This document shows, piece by piece, positions 1 through 10,375 of a stretch of 64,000 nucleotides of DNA. The stretch comes from Bactericera cockerelli (Eukaryota > Arthropoda > Insecta > Hemiptera > Triozidae), in contig CM044961.1 of NCBI GenBank assembly GCA_024516035.1, forward strand, positions 33,273,225 to 33,337,224, in the 5' to 3' direction. The notes under the pieces were generated by a model. That model saw nothing but the letters and a program-made list of their open reading frames with translations. It searched no databases and was not told the DNA's origin. Numbering within the stretch: the first letter of the stretch is position 1; each line of letters starts with the position of its first letter. Made by a program: the position numbers and the translations under genes.

Positions 1-640
1 TTTTTCTTTTGGAAGAGGAAAAATTTCCACTTCCAAAGGTAACCAAAGTGGAAGTAGAAAATTCTTGCTTCCAGTTCTTTTATAGGTTAAGTCCATTGTT
101 TATCTTTAAAAGTAACCAAACGCATTTTTCTTTTACGAATGACCTTGGAATAAAATGGAAATATTTGGAAGAAACCTAACCAGGAATTTTTTTTGGTTAG
201 AAAGAAAAATACGACTAATTATTGACCTAGCATGTTCTTCCACTCACCAATTCAACTGATATTAGAATGTCTCGTTGTTATTGATGTTGTTGATTATTTG
301 AATAATAAGAACTCATAGTGTAGTAATTCAAAATTTCTACCTCTCCTTTCCTAGGCTCCATTTTTTAGACGTTGTGTTCCACAACAATGCAACAAATGAA
401 ACACACAGAGGGTTTAAAATGAAGAAATGAAACCACTTTCTTGCTAACAGACAAGAGCAAGCTTCATTGAATAAGAAAAAATGCAGAATATCCAAGATGG
501 AAGATATTAAACAAAAAAACAAAACTTGCTTAAAGTTACTATGAAGTGCGGGAAATCAAACACCTCGGCCGAGGTGTGAAGAAGGCCCTATACAAAGAAA
601 AAGATCAACGAAACAAAATAGACACAAATTCTGTTTCGTG
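1..640. other. AT-rich stretch with no recognised gene
   Basis: No coding signal or known repeat family was recognised. Short open frames on both strands have low-complexity composition and no domain. It contains several oligo(T) and oligo(A) runs. Confidence 0.5.
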
Positions 641-659
641 TAAATCTAAGCCGGTTGGC

Positions 660-825
660 GCGTGTTCTCTTGACGAGCGCTCAACTGCCGGTGAGCTTGA
701 CTATCGACAGCATAATATTAGGTTCTGTCAGCTAGCTGAGGTGAATATGAGTAGCTGGTTTGTGAGTTTTCAGCGAATGGAGGGTAAAACCCTTTTGATG
801 TCATTATGTATAGTTGAAAGCACTG
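660..825 (+). mobile_element. Degenerate SINE-E/F body fragment
   Basis: The segment around 735-795 (gctgaggtgaatatgagtag, then gcgaatggagggtaaaaccc) matches the central body shared by SINE-E and SINE-F (GGTGAGGTTAATGTGGGTAG and GCGAATGGAGGGTAAAACC). The upstream part is too diverged to tell whether the head was tRNA- or 5S-derived. It abuts the H element downstream. Confidence 0.5.
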
Positions 826-1092
826 TGGCAGAGCGAGTAGTCACTGTGGCAGAGCGAGTTAGCGCGCTAGGCATTGCACACATGGTGACCTGGGTTCGAT
901 TCCCAGCGGGGGAGGATTTTTTCTGCTCTGTACTTGGATGTTCGGGGTGCACTCATACCTCGTGAGGAAAAATGAGTAGCTGCTTTAATGTGAAGCAGCG
1001 ACCAGTGGCAGAATCTTAGGCAAAAAAATAATACAAGATATTGTAAATTAAAGTGGTAAAGTCCTATGATTCTGCGCTACCTGCGCTATTGT
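826..1092 (+). mobile_element. H-family tRNA-like SINE
   Basis: A pol III B-box-like sequence (gggttcgattcccag) lies at 892-906. It is followed by a body with cctcgtgaggaaaaatgagt and agcagcgaccagtggcagaat, and an end reading aagtcctatgattctgcgct. The same body appears at 10582-10792, 21010-21240, 47648-47775 and 60985-61260. The head carries a 20-bp duplication (gtggcagagcgagt twice). Confidence 0.65.
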
Positions 1093-1200
1093 TGTTAATT
1101 TTTTACATTGTATTTATACTCAAATAAATAAAGAGGTGCTTTGTTAAACTGTTGGCATAATGGGACTACCTGTCTTGCGCTGACAGTCTAAATAAAGCAC

Positions 1201-1227
1201 TACTTATACTTATACTTATACTTATAC
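1201..1227. repeat. Short (TATACT)n microsatellite
   Basis: Four tandem copies of a hexamer (acttat). No function is inferred. Confidence 0.7.
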
Positions 1228-1324
1228 CCACTAAAATTGTGACATAATAACACAAAGAAAAACCATTATTTATTATAATTATAGTTGAAAGCGAGGTTAT
1301 AACAAAACAGTGATAATACTCTAT

Positions 1325-1575
1325 AGTGGAAGGTAACCAACCACCAGGCGAGGTTCATACTCAATAATAGTCTCTTTAGTGGAAGGTAAATACCAGGCGA
1401 AGATAATTCTTAAAGCATTTTCTACCACCTAACCCTCAGATTCTTATTACATATTATGTATTCAGAAACTCAAATTAATGAGTAAAAAATCATGCCTTGG
1501 GTAGGATTCGAACCAACGGATCCGTACGCCACCTGGATCAACAGACTATAGACTATAGTCTGATAATCCAGGTAG
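1325..1575 (-). mobile_element. SINE-A copy, rearranged
   Basis: Two consecutive tail segments (tggaaggtaa...ccaggcgagg at 1327 and tttagtggaaggtaaatacc at 1376) precede one body and head. The head includes ggattcgaaccaacggatcc at 1504-1523. The anticodon region has decayed into tandem gactata copies. This suggests a SINE-A inserted into or beside the tail of another. Confidence 0.7.
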
Positions 1576-1639
1576 TTATTATTGTTTGAAAATGAATAAA
1601 TGACCATTCATTATAATTATAAGTATATTAATTAATCTG

Positions 1640-1900
1640 GGTTTTTTTAAAAAAAAAAAAAAAAAAAAAACAAGGAAGTACCAGTAAGGAGCTAGTCATA
1701 TCTGTTGGCTCGGATTGTATAACTGACACGAGAGTATCAGCAAACAGAAGATTAGCAGAACAGAGGCAACACTGCATGGTCCACTGCCTATCCAAGCCAT
1801 GATGGATGCCAACACTGGCGGTATTGTTGATGCCCGCCAGTGGCGGAGAAACTAGAGTTGAGAAACGCCATCCGTGGACGAAAAAAATAAACCTTTGCGT
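1640..1900. other. Poly(A) run plus unclassified, less AT-rich segment
   Basis: A run of more than 20 A begins near 1650. It is followed by about 230 bp of more balanced composition that matches no family in this window. It could be the 3' end of an old retroposed sequence, but I found nothing to identify it. Confidence 0.3.
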
Positions 1901-1915
1901 CAAACTTTTTTTTCA

Positions 1916-2008
1916 GAGGACCACATAATAATTCGTCTTGGGCTCACTGTTGAAATAATTGGACTCATCAATTCTAATCGGCAGTGTACGAGATGAAGCG
2001 ATATTTTT
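1916..2008 (+). mobile_element. SINE-C 3' half
   Basis: Gaccacataataattcgtct at 1919 followed by gggctcactgttgaaataat matches the SINE-C tail. The tRNA-like head is absent. It runs directly into the SINE-D copy. Confidence 0.65.
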
Positions 2009-2009
2009 T

Positions 2010-2178
2010 TGTTAAAAGGTAATATTGTTCCCTGGAACCACTTTCGCAAATTCGCATTAGTCCAGGGCACTTTGCCTTTACGACCAAGCCATTCCGCAAA
2101 ACGCAAAACTCGATCAGAATTTTCCGCTCCGGCCGGGGAATCGAACCCGCAACCTCCGGGTCAGTTACCAATGCTCTT
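2010..2178 (-). mobile_element. SINE-D copy
   Basis: Read on the minus strand it has the D head (ttggtaactgacccggaggt, B-box gggttcgattccccggcc), then the gatcgagttttgcgttttgc body and the gtgccctggactaatgcgaa end. Its 5' extremity is cut by the Composite-K tail that follows. Confidence 0.7.
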
Positions 2179-2180
2179 TG

Positions 2181-2372
2181 CTAAGGGTTGGGTGGAAGAG
2201 ATTGCCATAGGCAATAACCCCGCCCTTTAGTTAGGACTTATGTTTTTATATATTTTCAATTCTTTTTCATTTTCATTGTATATATTGTTTCCATTTTTTT
2301 CATTGTTAAATTAATTATTTGTATGTACATAATGTCCATTTATACCTAATAAAGCATTGTATAGTAATAATA
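2181..2372 (+). mobile_element. Composite-K 3' tail, 5'-truncated
   Basis: It opens with gggttgggtggaagagattg, then a small hairpin (attgcc-ata-ggcaat) and ccccgccctttagttaggac. It ends in an AATAAA-type signal (cctaataaagcattg) and (taa)n. The 5' truncation with a polyadenylation-like end is typical of target-primed retrotransposition. Confidence 0.7.
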
Positions 2373-2601
2373 ATAATGCTACTGAGCCAGGGAGGACGTC
2401 AAGAAGTTAATACCGACAAATCTCTCTCGCTGGAGGACTGTATGAATAGAGAATGGACTGGTCAACCCTAACAACTGCAAGCTAGTTTTCCAAGGGTATA
2501 ATGGCTTGTAAATAAAAACCATTAGCTTGTAAACAGCTGATGGCTAGAGTGCTATTACTTGTGCCTACTCCTCTTTCATACTGCTGTCTCCTCTTTCACA
2601 G

Positions 2602-2816
2602 AATAATAATTCTCTTTAGTGGAAGTCAACCACCAGGCGAGGTTAATGCTCAAAACATTTTCTACCACCTAACCATCAGAGTCTTATTATTATGTGGCCA
2701 CAAACTCAAGTAAATGAGGAAAAATTCATGCACTAGGTGGGATTCGAATCAACGGATCCCTACGCTACCTGGATTACCATGCAGACTATTGCGTTGACCA
2801 CTCGACTACCAGTACA
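2602..2816 (-). mobile_element. SINE-A copy, near full length
   Basis: It has tail tctctttagtggaagtcaac, middle taatgctcaaaacattttct and head gggattcgaatcaacggatc. The tRNA-like head is mutated around the anticodon stem. Confidence 0.8.
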
Positions 2817-2946
2817 CACATCTGGGCGGACAACTTTTATTTTCTTAAAAAAACAGGTGATGCATAGAATTTCGAACTACATCACTGTACAGTGTACTCG
2901 CATCCGTCATCTAACGATAGAAGCTACTTAAGGATTACCTCAATTT

Positions 2947-2990
2947 ATACAACTGTAGGTAACTTACCTAACTGTAGGTAACTTACCATC
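2947..2990. repeat. Tandem duplication aactgtaggtaacttacc
   Basis: Two adjacent copies of about 18 bp separated by ta. It is too short for further interpretation. Confidence 0.6.
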
Positions 2991-3087
2991 TCTTCAAATC
3001 ACTGCTGACCTGAGATTTATAAACAGTTTCAGATTGGTAAGTTATTTCAGTGATTTTTGTTGTTCTTCTTCAAGTTTAGATATTCCA

Positions 3088-3273
3088 GTCGACCTCTGTG
3101 ACTCAGTGGTTAAGAGCATTGGTTACTGACCCAGAGGTTGCGGGTTCGAATCTTGGCCAGAACGGAAAATTCTGATCGAGTTTTTCCGTTTCCGGAATGG
3201 CATGGGTGGAAAGTTAAAGTGCCCTGAAGTAATGCGAAAACGGTTCCGGTGAACAATTACCTTAAAAAAAGCT
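3088..3273 (+). mobile_element. SINE-D copy, full length
   Basis: The tRNA-like head begins gacctctgtgactcagtggt and has B-box gggttcgaatcttggcc. The body follows as cggaaaattctgatcgagtt and ttccgtttccggaatggcat. It ends agtgccctgaagtaatgcga, aacggttccggtgaacaatt. This is the clearest D copy and I used it as the family reference. Confidence 0.8.
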
Positions 3274-3274
3274 A

Positions 3275-3402
3275 AGTTATCAAGTTATCATACATATTTG
3301 TGTTAATCACAATCGTGATGTCTCAGTATTTTTAAAACTCGATTTATTAAATATATTTGCTGAGCTTGGCCTTATCGATCAAGCTACTGAGATCGGTTAG
3401 TG
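3275..3402 (-). mobile_element. SINE-B copy, decayed
   Basis: Tatttgtgttaatcacaatc near 3295 is the reverse of the B tail. Cttatcgatcaagctactga near 3371 is the reverse of its head. The middle has diverged strongly. It lies directly behind the SINE-D copy. Confidence 0.65.
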
Positions 3403-3449
3403 ACAATAATAATAGACTAATAAAGAGTGCATAGAAATCTGACTAGTCA

Positions 3450-3960
3450 AGTTTAACCATGACATTTGCAACACTCTATATGTATACATAGAAGATCCAT
3501 CAGTCAATGATCAGTTAAAACCATAGACACCTCTAAGATCACACGATACCCAGTGTTGCCTAACGAACTACAGACGAAATCAAATTAGTTTGATTGATGT
3601 GGCCATGCTTCATCAAATTAGCAACACTGTATCCAGATAAGCCATCGGTCAATGGTCAGTGAAAATCATTTTTCAAATCACACGATACCCAGTGTTGCCT
3701 AACGAACATTTTGATAAGCTAACAGAGGAAATCAAACCTGATTGATATGACCATGCCATTAGCAACACTGTATACAGAGAAGCCAATGGTTAGTTAAAAT
3801 AATTTCTTAAATCACACGATACCCAGTGTTGCCTAACAAACATCTTGATAAACAGAGGAAATCAAACCTGATTGATATGACCATGGCATTAGAAACACTG
3901 TACACAGAATACCCATCAGTCAAACTGACCACCTCCTAGATCAGAAGATATAAGACCGGA
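3450..3960. repeat. Tandem repeat, period about 131-140 bp, more than 3 copies
   Basis: The sequence acacgatacccagtgttgcc recurs at about 3540, 3680 and 3811. Each copy is followed by cctaacgaac (or caaac), an aaatcaaa..tgattgat segment and gcaacactgtat. The copies are diverged, so the array is not recent. No protein is encoded. Confidence 0.8.
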
Positions 3961-4228
3961 CATAAGCTACGCTTAATCCTGAATTTAATTTGTCCTTCAT
4001 GTCCAAACGTATCCCGAGGATGGTATTGTCCATAGATAATATACCTTTCACTAATGGATCATTAAGTTTATTTAGAGACCCTTCTGCATGGTATCAAGTA
4101 TATCATTATACTCCGTTTAGTGACCATTAAATTTATACTCACTGACCACTAAGAAATAATAAATTTACGCGGAGAAAAAAGACCTTCAAAGAATCTCATT
4201 ACCCACTGAAACACTACTGAGTAAAAAA

Positions 4229-4376
4229 GTTATCATATTGTGTTTAAACACTTTCGCGATATCACAACTACTGAAACTCGCTTCTCTAAATCTACGCTGA
4301 AACCGGGACTTGAACCACAGACCTCCACAGGTTACAAGTCCGTCGCTTTATCGATCAAGCTACTGAGGTCGGTCAC
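4229..4376 (-). mobile_element. SINE-B copy, full length
   Basis: Minus-strand head accgacctcagtagcttgat through tttcagcgtagatttagaga to the tail gtgatatcgcgaaagtgttt and gataactttttt. A small CA insertion disrupts the B-box arm. Confidence 0.8.
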
Positions 4377-4847
4377 TACTGAGTAATGAATTTATGTAGA
4401 AAGATTTTACAAGACCTACATACAATAAATATGTATATGTAATGTTTAATTTGTCATATACATACATATTTTTAACTAACTCTATGCATGAGATCATTTT
4501 GTCATCCTTATAGGGTTTCACTTGTAGGGTGGTCCTCATGCTATCTATCAGAGAATACTTTGACCTTGAACTTATTTGTTAAAGAAACATTCCTGAATGC
4601 ACATGACGCTTTTAACAAACGTCTCTGAAACCAAATCAGACCTGTAAGGGCAAGACCAGGCATTGCCTACATGCATCATGCTTCATCTGCCTTTACCCTT
4701 CAATACGCCTTTTGTTAAACCTAATTGGGGTCGTCATTGTCAACCTGTTTCTCATAGTATGGTTCTAGGACTCCTAGTTGCGCATTTTACGTCGGATGAT
4801 TTCCTAATCGCCAAACCCTGTTAAGAGCGCCAACGATATTCTGCTTT
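4377..4847. other. No recognised feature
   Basis: Mixed AT-rich sequence. I see no repeat family, RNA gene or coding frame with a domain. Confidence 0.45.
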
Positions 4848-4852
4848 GCCTT

Positions 4853-4965
4853 TTGGGCCGAATTATATACCAGGATCATATAGTATAGATAAGCCAGAGT
4901 CTCCCTCAAGTCGGAGTTTCAACCAATCACAGCGCACTATAGCCCGATTTTTAGCTATCTGTTGC
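4853..4965 (+). mobile_element. L-family MITE fragment
   Basis: Gggccgaattatataccagg, ataagccagagtctccctca and agtcggagtttcaaccaatc match, in reverse, the more complete element at 8178-8378. The right-hand terminal repeat is not evident here. Confidence 0.6.
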
Positions 4966-5185
4966 CGTCGAGTCACCAGTAGCGGTATTCGACTCTTTGT
5001 CCAAGAAAGAGCTTTCAAAGTTATTTTAAAACCAAGTCACTACTGCATTAGCGAGCCGTTCTAAACATTGCACAATACACTGAGCTTTGTATAATATTTA
5101 GTATAATAATAATAATAAGCTGTGTTGTGTGCTTACTGTGGTTGTATCACACCAATACAATACATTCCTCAGTATAATGAGCTAA

Positions 5186-5374
5186 TAATCGCCTTATTTT
5201 ACTGCCCGATTAGGACTATTAAGTCCCATTATTCCAGCAGTAAGCCTAAGTCGTATTATTAAGTGGTAAAAATCCCAAATGGGAGGATAACTTGTCTTAG
5301 TCCCGGCTGGGTTTCGAACCCGCGACTCTGGATTCACAAGAGGTGCCGCCTTTACCACTAAGCTACCGGGTCTA
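5186..5374 (-). mobile_element. SINE-C copy
   Basis: Minus-strand head gacccggtagcttagtggta, B-box gcgggttcgaaacccagccg at about 5310, then body atgggatttttaccacttaa and tail taatcgggcagtaaaataag. It is complete except for small deletions in the head. Confidence 0.8.
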
Positions 5375-5375
5375 G

Positions 5376-5402
5376 CTCGTATAGGATAGGGAAAGTAAAA
5401 CT
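5376..5402. repeat. Copy of a dispersed ggaaagtaaa motif
   Basis: Tataggatagggaaagtaaa is one half of a short hairpin that recurs at 24376, 37620 and 63643 (see findings). Only one arm is recognisable here. Confidence 0.4.
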
Positions 5403-5660
5403 TAAGCTGATTTTTTTGTCTGAAACTCGATCTGAAGCTACTATTTACTTAGGCTGAAATAAACTTGAGAAACAATTACATAACCTTAGCTGAAAGATAC
5501 GAAAGTATAACACAAGAGAGCTGAAATTTCAGACACCGTGAGAACAGAACGTATACATACGGACCTCATATGTGGACCTCAAACCTCAAAGTTATGATAA
5601 GTTGAAGAAGTTGAGTCGAATTTGTTCATTTTCCGTCACTTGATCGGTCTTGATGATTTT

Positions 5661-5836
5661 TTTAAAGGACTAATAGTTGTGCCCCAGAACCGCTTTCGCA
5701 TTACTTCACATTTTACCTTTACATAATTGCCATTCCGGAAACGGAAAAACTCAGAATTTTCCGCTCCGGCCGGGATTCGAACTCGCAACCTCTGGGTCAG
5801 CAACCAATGCTCTTAACCATGAGCCACGGAGGTCGG
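5661..5836 (-). mobile_element. SINE-D copy, full length
   Basis: Minus strand: ccgacctccgtggctcatgg, attggttgctgacccagagg, B-box gagttcgaatcccggccg. The body is ccgtttccggaatggcaatt and the end agtaatgcgaaagcggttct. It carries a gtaaagg substitution block relative to the copy at 3088. Confidence 0.8.
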
Positions 5837-5843
5837 CTCCTTG

Positions 5844-6060
5844 ATGGATAGGTGTCTGCCTGATTGGTATGCATAGGATCATTGGCAGGATTTCTAGGCC
5901 AGACGGAAGTCATGAACCTAAGGTGTCGAATGCCGTCGGACGGAGGTTACCTGTCGGGCGAGAGTAGACCATGAGGGGGCCGTCATATAAGGCACTAGCG
6001 GCGGTACGGCCATCCGGGTCCGATGCCTATAGACACTATGCACAGTTATCATTACTTTCT
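5844..6060. other. Unclassified segment richer in GC than its surroundings
   Basis: This stretch includes gccgtcggacggaggttacc and cggcggtacggccatccggg. I find no long open frame or family match. It lies between SINE-D and SINE-B copies and may be a fragment of a larger mobile element. Confidence 0.3.
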
Positions 6061-6072
6061 ATTACCTATAAG

Positions 6073-6208
6073 GACCGACCTCAGTAGCTTGATCGATAAG
6101 GCGGGGACTTGTAACCTGGAGGTGGTGGATCAAGTCCCGGGTTCAGCGTAGATTTGAGTAGCGAGCTTGAGTAGTTGTGACATCACGAAAGTGATCAACA
6201 AAAAAAGG
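6073..6208 (+). mobile_element. SINE-B copy
   Basis: Head ccgacctcagtagcttgatc with the Thr-like segment gacttgtaacctggagg, B-box ggatcaagtcccgggttc, and body agtagttgtgacatcacgaa. A deletion removes gcg from the ggcggcgga segment. Confidence 0.8.
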
Positions 6209-6444
6209 ATTACCTATAAGGTATAGAAAGTATTGTTTTTTATGTATCTACTTTATCAGGCCGAAACATTAAAATGTATGAGTAACGCATACTGACGGCA
6301 TTAGCAGAGCATATAAAAAAATACGTTATAGAATGACGTATACATAAAAAATGAAATTTAAAAGTCTTCACCATAAGACAATTTTATTACATTATCCTTA
6401 ATTCTGAAACTGTTGTTATCATAACAGTGTGATGAAGTACAAGA

Positions 6445-6558
6445 GTTATTCCAAAATTATTCAAACTCACCTTACTAAATTTCTCATACTAGGAGCTTGA
6501 ACCACCGACCTACAGGTTACAAGTCCGCCGCCTTGTCGATCCAGCTACTGAGATCGGT
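6445..6558 (-). mobile_element. SINE-B copy, 3'-truncated
   Basis: The reverse of the B head is clear (ttacaagtccgccgccttgt, cagctactgagatcggt). The tail beyond ttcaaactcaccttactaaa is lost. Confidence 0.7.
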
Positions 6559-6561
6559 ATA

Positions 6562-6880
6562 TTGACGAAAGTCGACGTAGATTTGATGGCGATTTGAAAT
6601 GCCAGATCCAAAGAGAAATCCATCAGATGACTTAACTTGATCACGTGACTTCAGTATTGGTGTGGTGGGGGGATAGCCAGATAGCCTCAACTGGATCTGT
6701 GGTTGCCAGAAACCACTGGATGGCCTATGGTATCTTTACTATCTTCACAGGTATCTCTATAGTATCTATATTTCTTATTATAGGTACTTTAAACCGCAAA
6801 CATCTGTGGCACAGATTAAACCAAGCAGAATTTCAGAATGGTTGAAAGTAATAATCATCTAAACAGATTCAGATGATCTC
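6562..6880. other. No recognised feature
   Basis: A 66-codon open frame from 6645 has no recognisable domain or splice context. I treat the stretch as non-coding. Confidence 0.4.
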
Positions 6881-6882
6881 TG

Positions 6883-6998
6883 CAGTCAGTAGCTTGATCG
6901 ATAAGGCGGCGGACTCGTAATCTGGAGGTCGGTGGTTCGATTCAATAGTTCAACAAACCACTTGACGCGCCTTAACCACTTGACCACCAGAGCACGGT
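6883..6998 (+). mobile_element. SINE-B head followed by a tRNA-like fragment on the other strand
   Basis: Cagtagcttgatcgataagg to ggtcggtggttcgattcaat (6890-6947) is a B head cut right after the B-box. It is followed by ccacttgacgcgccttaacc and acttgaccaccagagcacgg, which resembles a SINE-A-like head on the minus strand. Confidence 0.55.
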
Positions 6999-6999
6999 A

Positions 7000-7390
7000 A
7001 TCTGTCCCCACGGAGGCTGGGGAGAGTTTGTCTTAGTAATAAACCATTGTAATTTTTATTGAACATCATGTATTCGAACAAGACAAAAAAAGGGTGTCGC
7101 CGCCAAGTTATAATTTCCTGTGAAATGTTTAAAAATAATTGCTATACATCATGTCTATGTCGTGTCCAGCAACAATATTGCTAACAATCAGTCACAAATG
7201 AGGTATGACAAATAGGCGACCAATTGAAAGAGACAATGCAGCAGAATTATGCATGCGAGAAAATTTATTTATTTGTTTTGCATTTCTGCAACGACGCAGT
7301 TAGAATATTGGCAAAAGGTGAGTTCGGTGCGATGTTTACCTACCCCCACACTTTTCGCATGTACGAATTCGGTGCGGTCTGAATGACTTC
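7000..7390. other. No recognised feature
   Basis: AT-rich sequence without family matches or a plausible exon. Confidence 0.4.
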
Positions 7391-7395
7391 TTTCA

Positions 7396-7462
7396 GGACT
7401 CAAACCATCGACCTCCCGTTACACGCCCGCCCCCCCCCCTATTCAATCGAGTAGGTCAATTT
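7396..7462 (-). mobile_element. Decayed SINE-B head with poly(C) slippage
   Basis: Ggactcaaaccatcgacctc and acgcccgcccccccccctat resemble the B head (ggacttgaaccaccgacctc, agtccgccgcc). The repeated CCG has turned into a run of C. Confidence 0.4.
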
Positions 7463-7676
7463 TGACCCAACATACATAAATTAACGCTCGAAAACCAATC
7501 CACCTTGTGCAGCAGATGATCAAACGGGTTTCGGTCATCGCTCAACCGATCGACGATTCACCAAACAATCGATCCACCGAACTTGAAAAAACAACGGTGC
7601 ATATGCCGCGGGCGATTTGGCAGCTTGATACGTTAGGACGTGCCAGTATGAAGGGGGGGGAAGAGACTGAAATCGA

Positions 7677-7765
7677 ATAGCTAAATACCTGCCTGTGCTA
7701 GGCACTAAACATGAATAGCTAAATACCTGTGCAAGGTACCAAAGTGAATAGCTAAATACCTGGCC
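7677..7765. repeat. Tandem repeat, three copies of gaatagctaaatacctg
   Basis: The motif recurs at about 7675, 7711 and 7748, with ctgtgctaggcac or gtgcaaggtacc between. The period is about 37 bp. Confidence 0.7.
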
Positions 7766-7875
7766 GAGTTGAGGAATACCGTTATGAACAAGAAGTTATA
7801 CACCTGCTCGGGATTTACGATCGATGTTAAGACTATAGGCCGAATTATAAAGGACTAAATATAGGCTAGACCAAG

Positions 7876-8125
7876 CCCAGCCTTCGTGGCGTAATGGTTG
7901 TGACTACTGTCCGTAGTCCAGAGATATCGGGTTCGACTCCCGGATGGGGCAGATTTTTCGACGAAAATTCTGTTCCATCATCCAAACACGTGAGGCTGGC
8001 ACTTGCGGCCCTACCGAGGCTGTGTGAGGTTAATGTGGATGGCTGGTACGATTCCTGTATACTTCAAATCACGACGTACATCGAATTAGAATCAAGTGGT
8101 CACAATAGATCTTTATAGAGGTCGG
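7876..8125 (+). mobile_element. SINE-E copy
   Basis: tRNA-like head cccagccttcgtggcgtaat with gtccgtagtccagagatatc and B-box gggttcgactcccgga. The body then reads cacgtgaggctggcacttgc, gtgaggttaatgtggatggc, tggtacgattcc. The 3' part differs from the longer copies at 37790 and 41957, ending with ggtcacaatagatcttta. Confidence 0.8.
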
Positions 8126-8177
8126 TGTGATAATTGGTGCTTCTCTTGTGGAACTCCAAACAGTCTATAATAATGAA

Positions 8178-8378
8178 CTAGGATAAGCCAGACTTTTCCT
8201 CAAATTGCCTTAAATTGAATCCCAATTTATAATTTGGGCCTAGGTGCTACATTTTGTCTCCCCAAAAGCCAGACTGTTCCTCATATGGGGCTATACTGCG
8301 CTCTGATTGGTTGAAACTCCGACTTGAGGGCGTGTCTGGCTTATCTTAAAATTAATCCTGCTATATAATTCGGCCCTA
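8178..8378 (-). mobile_element. L-family MITE with inverted ends
   Basis: One end reads ctaggataagccagactttt plus cccaatttataatttgggcc. The other is gtctggcttatcttaaaatt plus ctatataattcggccc. Ataagccagac lies in opposite orientation near both ends and twice inside, so the element is partly palindromic. Related fragments lie at 4853 and 24427. No transposase is present. Confidence 0.6.
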
Positions 8379-8519
8379 AATGTTAGAGTTTGTCTCGCTG
8401 AAAGACAATAACAGTGGTGCCCTTAGCGGGCTTGGAGTTCAAGTAAAAAGTTAGTGGTCAGGCGCATGGCCTCTATTACCAAAAACCGCTAGTACGAAGT
8501 TGATGACTTTAAAATGGGA

Positions 8520-8650
8520 CCGTCTACAGAATGTCTCCTATACCTGTATGTTTACAAAATTTCGTCAAAATCCGTTCAGTAATTTCTGAGATTTGCACGT
8601 AACAAGGCATGTTTTTAAACGACAAACAGACAGACAAAGACAATACCAAG
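8520..8650 (+). repeat. Possible 3' end of a retroelement
   Basis: Aaaatttcgtcaaaatccgt and tcagtaatttctgagatttg, followed by aacgacaaacagacagacaa, resemble a 3' sequence common in arthropod repeats ending near a (GACA)n tract. The class is not clear. A similar phrase (aaaatttcagctcaatccga) occurs at 36430. Confidence 0.35.
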
Positions 8651-9583
8651 GTTGCTCAGGAGGTTATGAAACGTCCAGATATATGAATGAAAATTGAAAT
8701 CGAGCAAAGAACATTTTTTTACACAAACGAACACAATACTTCCGATTTCTAATATTAGAAATTTATCGGAAGTTATTTAAGAAGAGGTTATATTTATATT
8801 AATGTTACAATATTTAAGAAGGACTTGATAATAATTAATCTCAAGTACTTTTATGATAACTGCTTAACGAAAATTACTCCAACATTCCCACTATTACTTA
8901 TCATCAATAAGTACAAAATATCAAGAAAATAGAGCAGGAATTTGTTTAGTTTTTTTTTCTGTACAACTTGATAGAGCACGTTTCATGATTTATTTTATTT
9001 ATTTACTATTTTTTGTCCTTTTTTTTATACATTTTATTTAATGTGTTGGAATTTAAAGTTGTGAATCTGGTGTGATTATAGTGAGACTTCTGATGTTTAT
9101 CCATCCGCATCATTTGAACAACTGATAGTCCATATAGAGATGGAAGAATAGATAAGTTCGGTCCATTTAAAGTTCTAAGAATGCTTGGTAGGCAATCAGA
9201 CCATCGGATTTGTTTGAAGAATAAGAGAATGATAATAAATTCTGTAAGTATACAAGGAAAAAAAAAATCAAGAATGTGTACTCATCCAACCGAATAATTT
9301 TTTGAAGACTAGGTTAGTCCGCCCATTAAAGTTCAAATAATAATCATGCAGTGGCCTTAATGCCATGCGCATTCCTAGATGAGTGTAGGAATTTAACACA
9401 GAACTGTTAAAACAACTTTAGTGAAAATCAAGCGAAATAAAAAATGATATTTTATCCAGGATTTCTTCTCCCTTATAAAAATTCCTGATGGAATGACTAG
9501 AATACAAAAATCACAAAAATGCTTTACAAAAAAAAGTGATAGGTATATTACGACTTATCACGCGAGAAGCGACATTAAACCGA

Positions 9584-9586
<3 letters not shown>
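8651..9586. other. AT-rich stretch without recognised feature
   Basis: No SINE head, exon or inverted repeat was seen. Contains several homopolymer runs. Confidence 0.45.

Positions 9587-9629
<43 letters not shown>
9587..9629. repeat. Poly(A) tract, about 40 bp
   Basis: A nearly pure A run followed by cacacaataa. It may be the tail of a decayed retroposon or an expanded homopolymer. Its length in the assembly should be taken with caution. Confidence 0.8.
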
Positions 9630-9630
<1 letters not shown>

Positions 9631-9765
9631 ACACAATAATTTCGATATCTTTGGATGTAATCCATTTTGAACAACTTAATAACCAAAGAAGAGAAAGTCC
9701 CTAATCAGCAGTTTCAGAATTTAGGATCAAGATAAAATGGATATAACTAGTGTACAATACCGACA

Positions 9766-9935
9766 TCAGAGGCTGGATAGGTGAGGCGGCGGAGTCGTAA
9801 CCTGGAGGTCGGTGGTTCGAGTTTTAAGTTGGGGAAATTTAAAATTTACGAGTACTAAGGCAGGTCTGATGAGTAGTTGTGCCACCGCGATTGTGATTGA
9901 CACAAATATGATAACTTTTTTTCATATGTAATATT
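9766..9935 (+). mobile_element. SINE-B copy, diverged
   Basis: Cgacatcagaggctggatag and ggcggcggagtcgtaacctg, then gaggtcggtggttcgag, are the B head. The tail gattgtgattgacacaaata and tgataacttttttt is preserved. It faces another B copy at 9976-10118. Confidence 0.75.
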
Positions 9936-9975
9936 GTTATTTATTTTTCTGTAGTTAAAGTTTTTTTCTTTTTTC

Positions 9976-10118
9976 ATCATCGTATTTGTGTTAATCACTT
10001 TCGTGATGTCACAACTACTCAAACTCGCTTTACTAAATTTTTGCTGAAACCGGGACTTGAACCACCGACCTCCAGGTTACAAGTTCGCCGCCTTATCCAT
10101 CGAGCTACTGAGGTCGGT
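9976..10118 (-). mobile_element. SINE-B copy, full length
   Basis: Minus-strand head accgacctcagtagctcgat, gaacttgtaacctggaggtc, B-box ggttcaagtcccggtttc, ending cacgaaagtgattaacacaa. With the copy at 9766 it forms an inverted pair of about 140-bp arms and a 40-bp spacer. Confidence 0.8.
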
Positions 10119-10249
10119 TCTGTTGGTAAAGTGTCTGTTATAAATAGATAGTGTTTGAAAATGGTCATTAACATACATATCTGTTATCTCTAACACCTTG
10201 ATTCACCTTAACTGATGTGTAGATAGTTAAGCGTTTTGTTGTCTAATAA

Positions 10250-10375
10250 CTAAAAAAAATACTTATCAGATAGCTAAACAATTAGTTATCTGATAATCAG
10301 ATAGCTAATCAATTAGTAGTGGTGTTATCTAATAATCAGATAACCAAACAATCTGTTATCAGATAAAGTTCCGCT
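10250..10375. repeat. Palindromic tandem of atcagata and tatctgat units
   Basis: Cagatagctaaacaattagt, tatctgataatcagatagct and further copies alternate orientation, so the segment can fold on itself. It may be the core of a decayed MITE, but no target-site duplication was identified. Confidence 0.5.
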
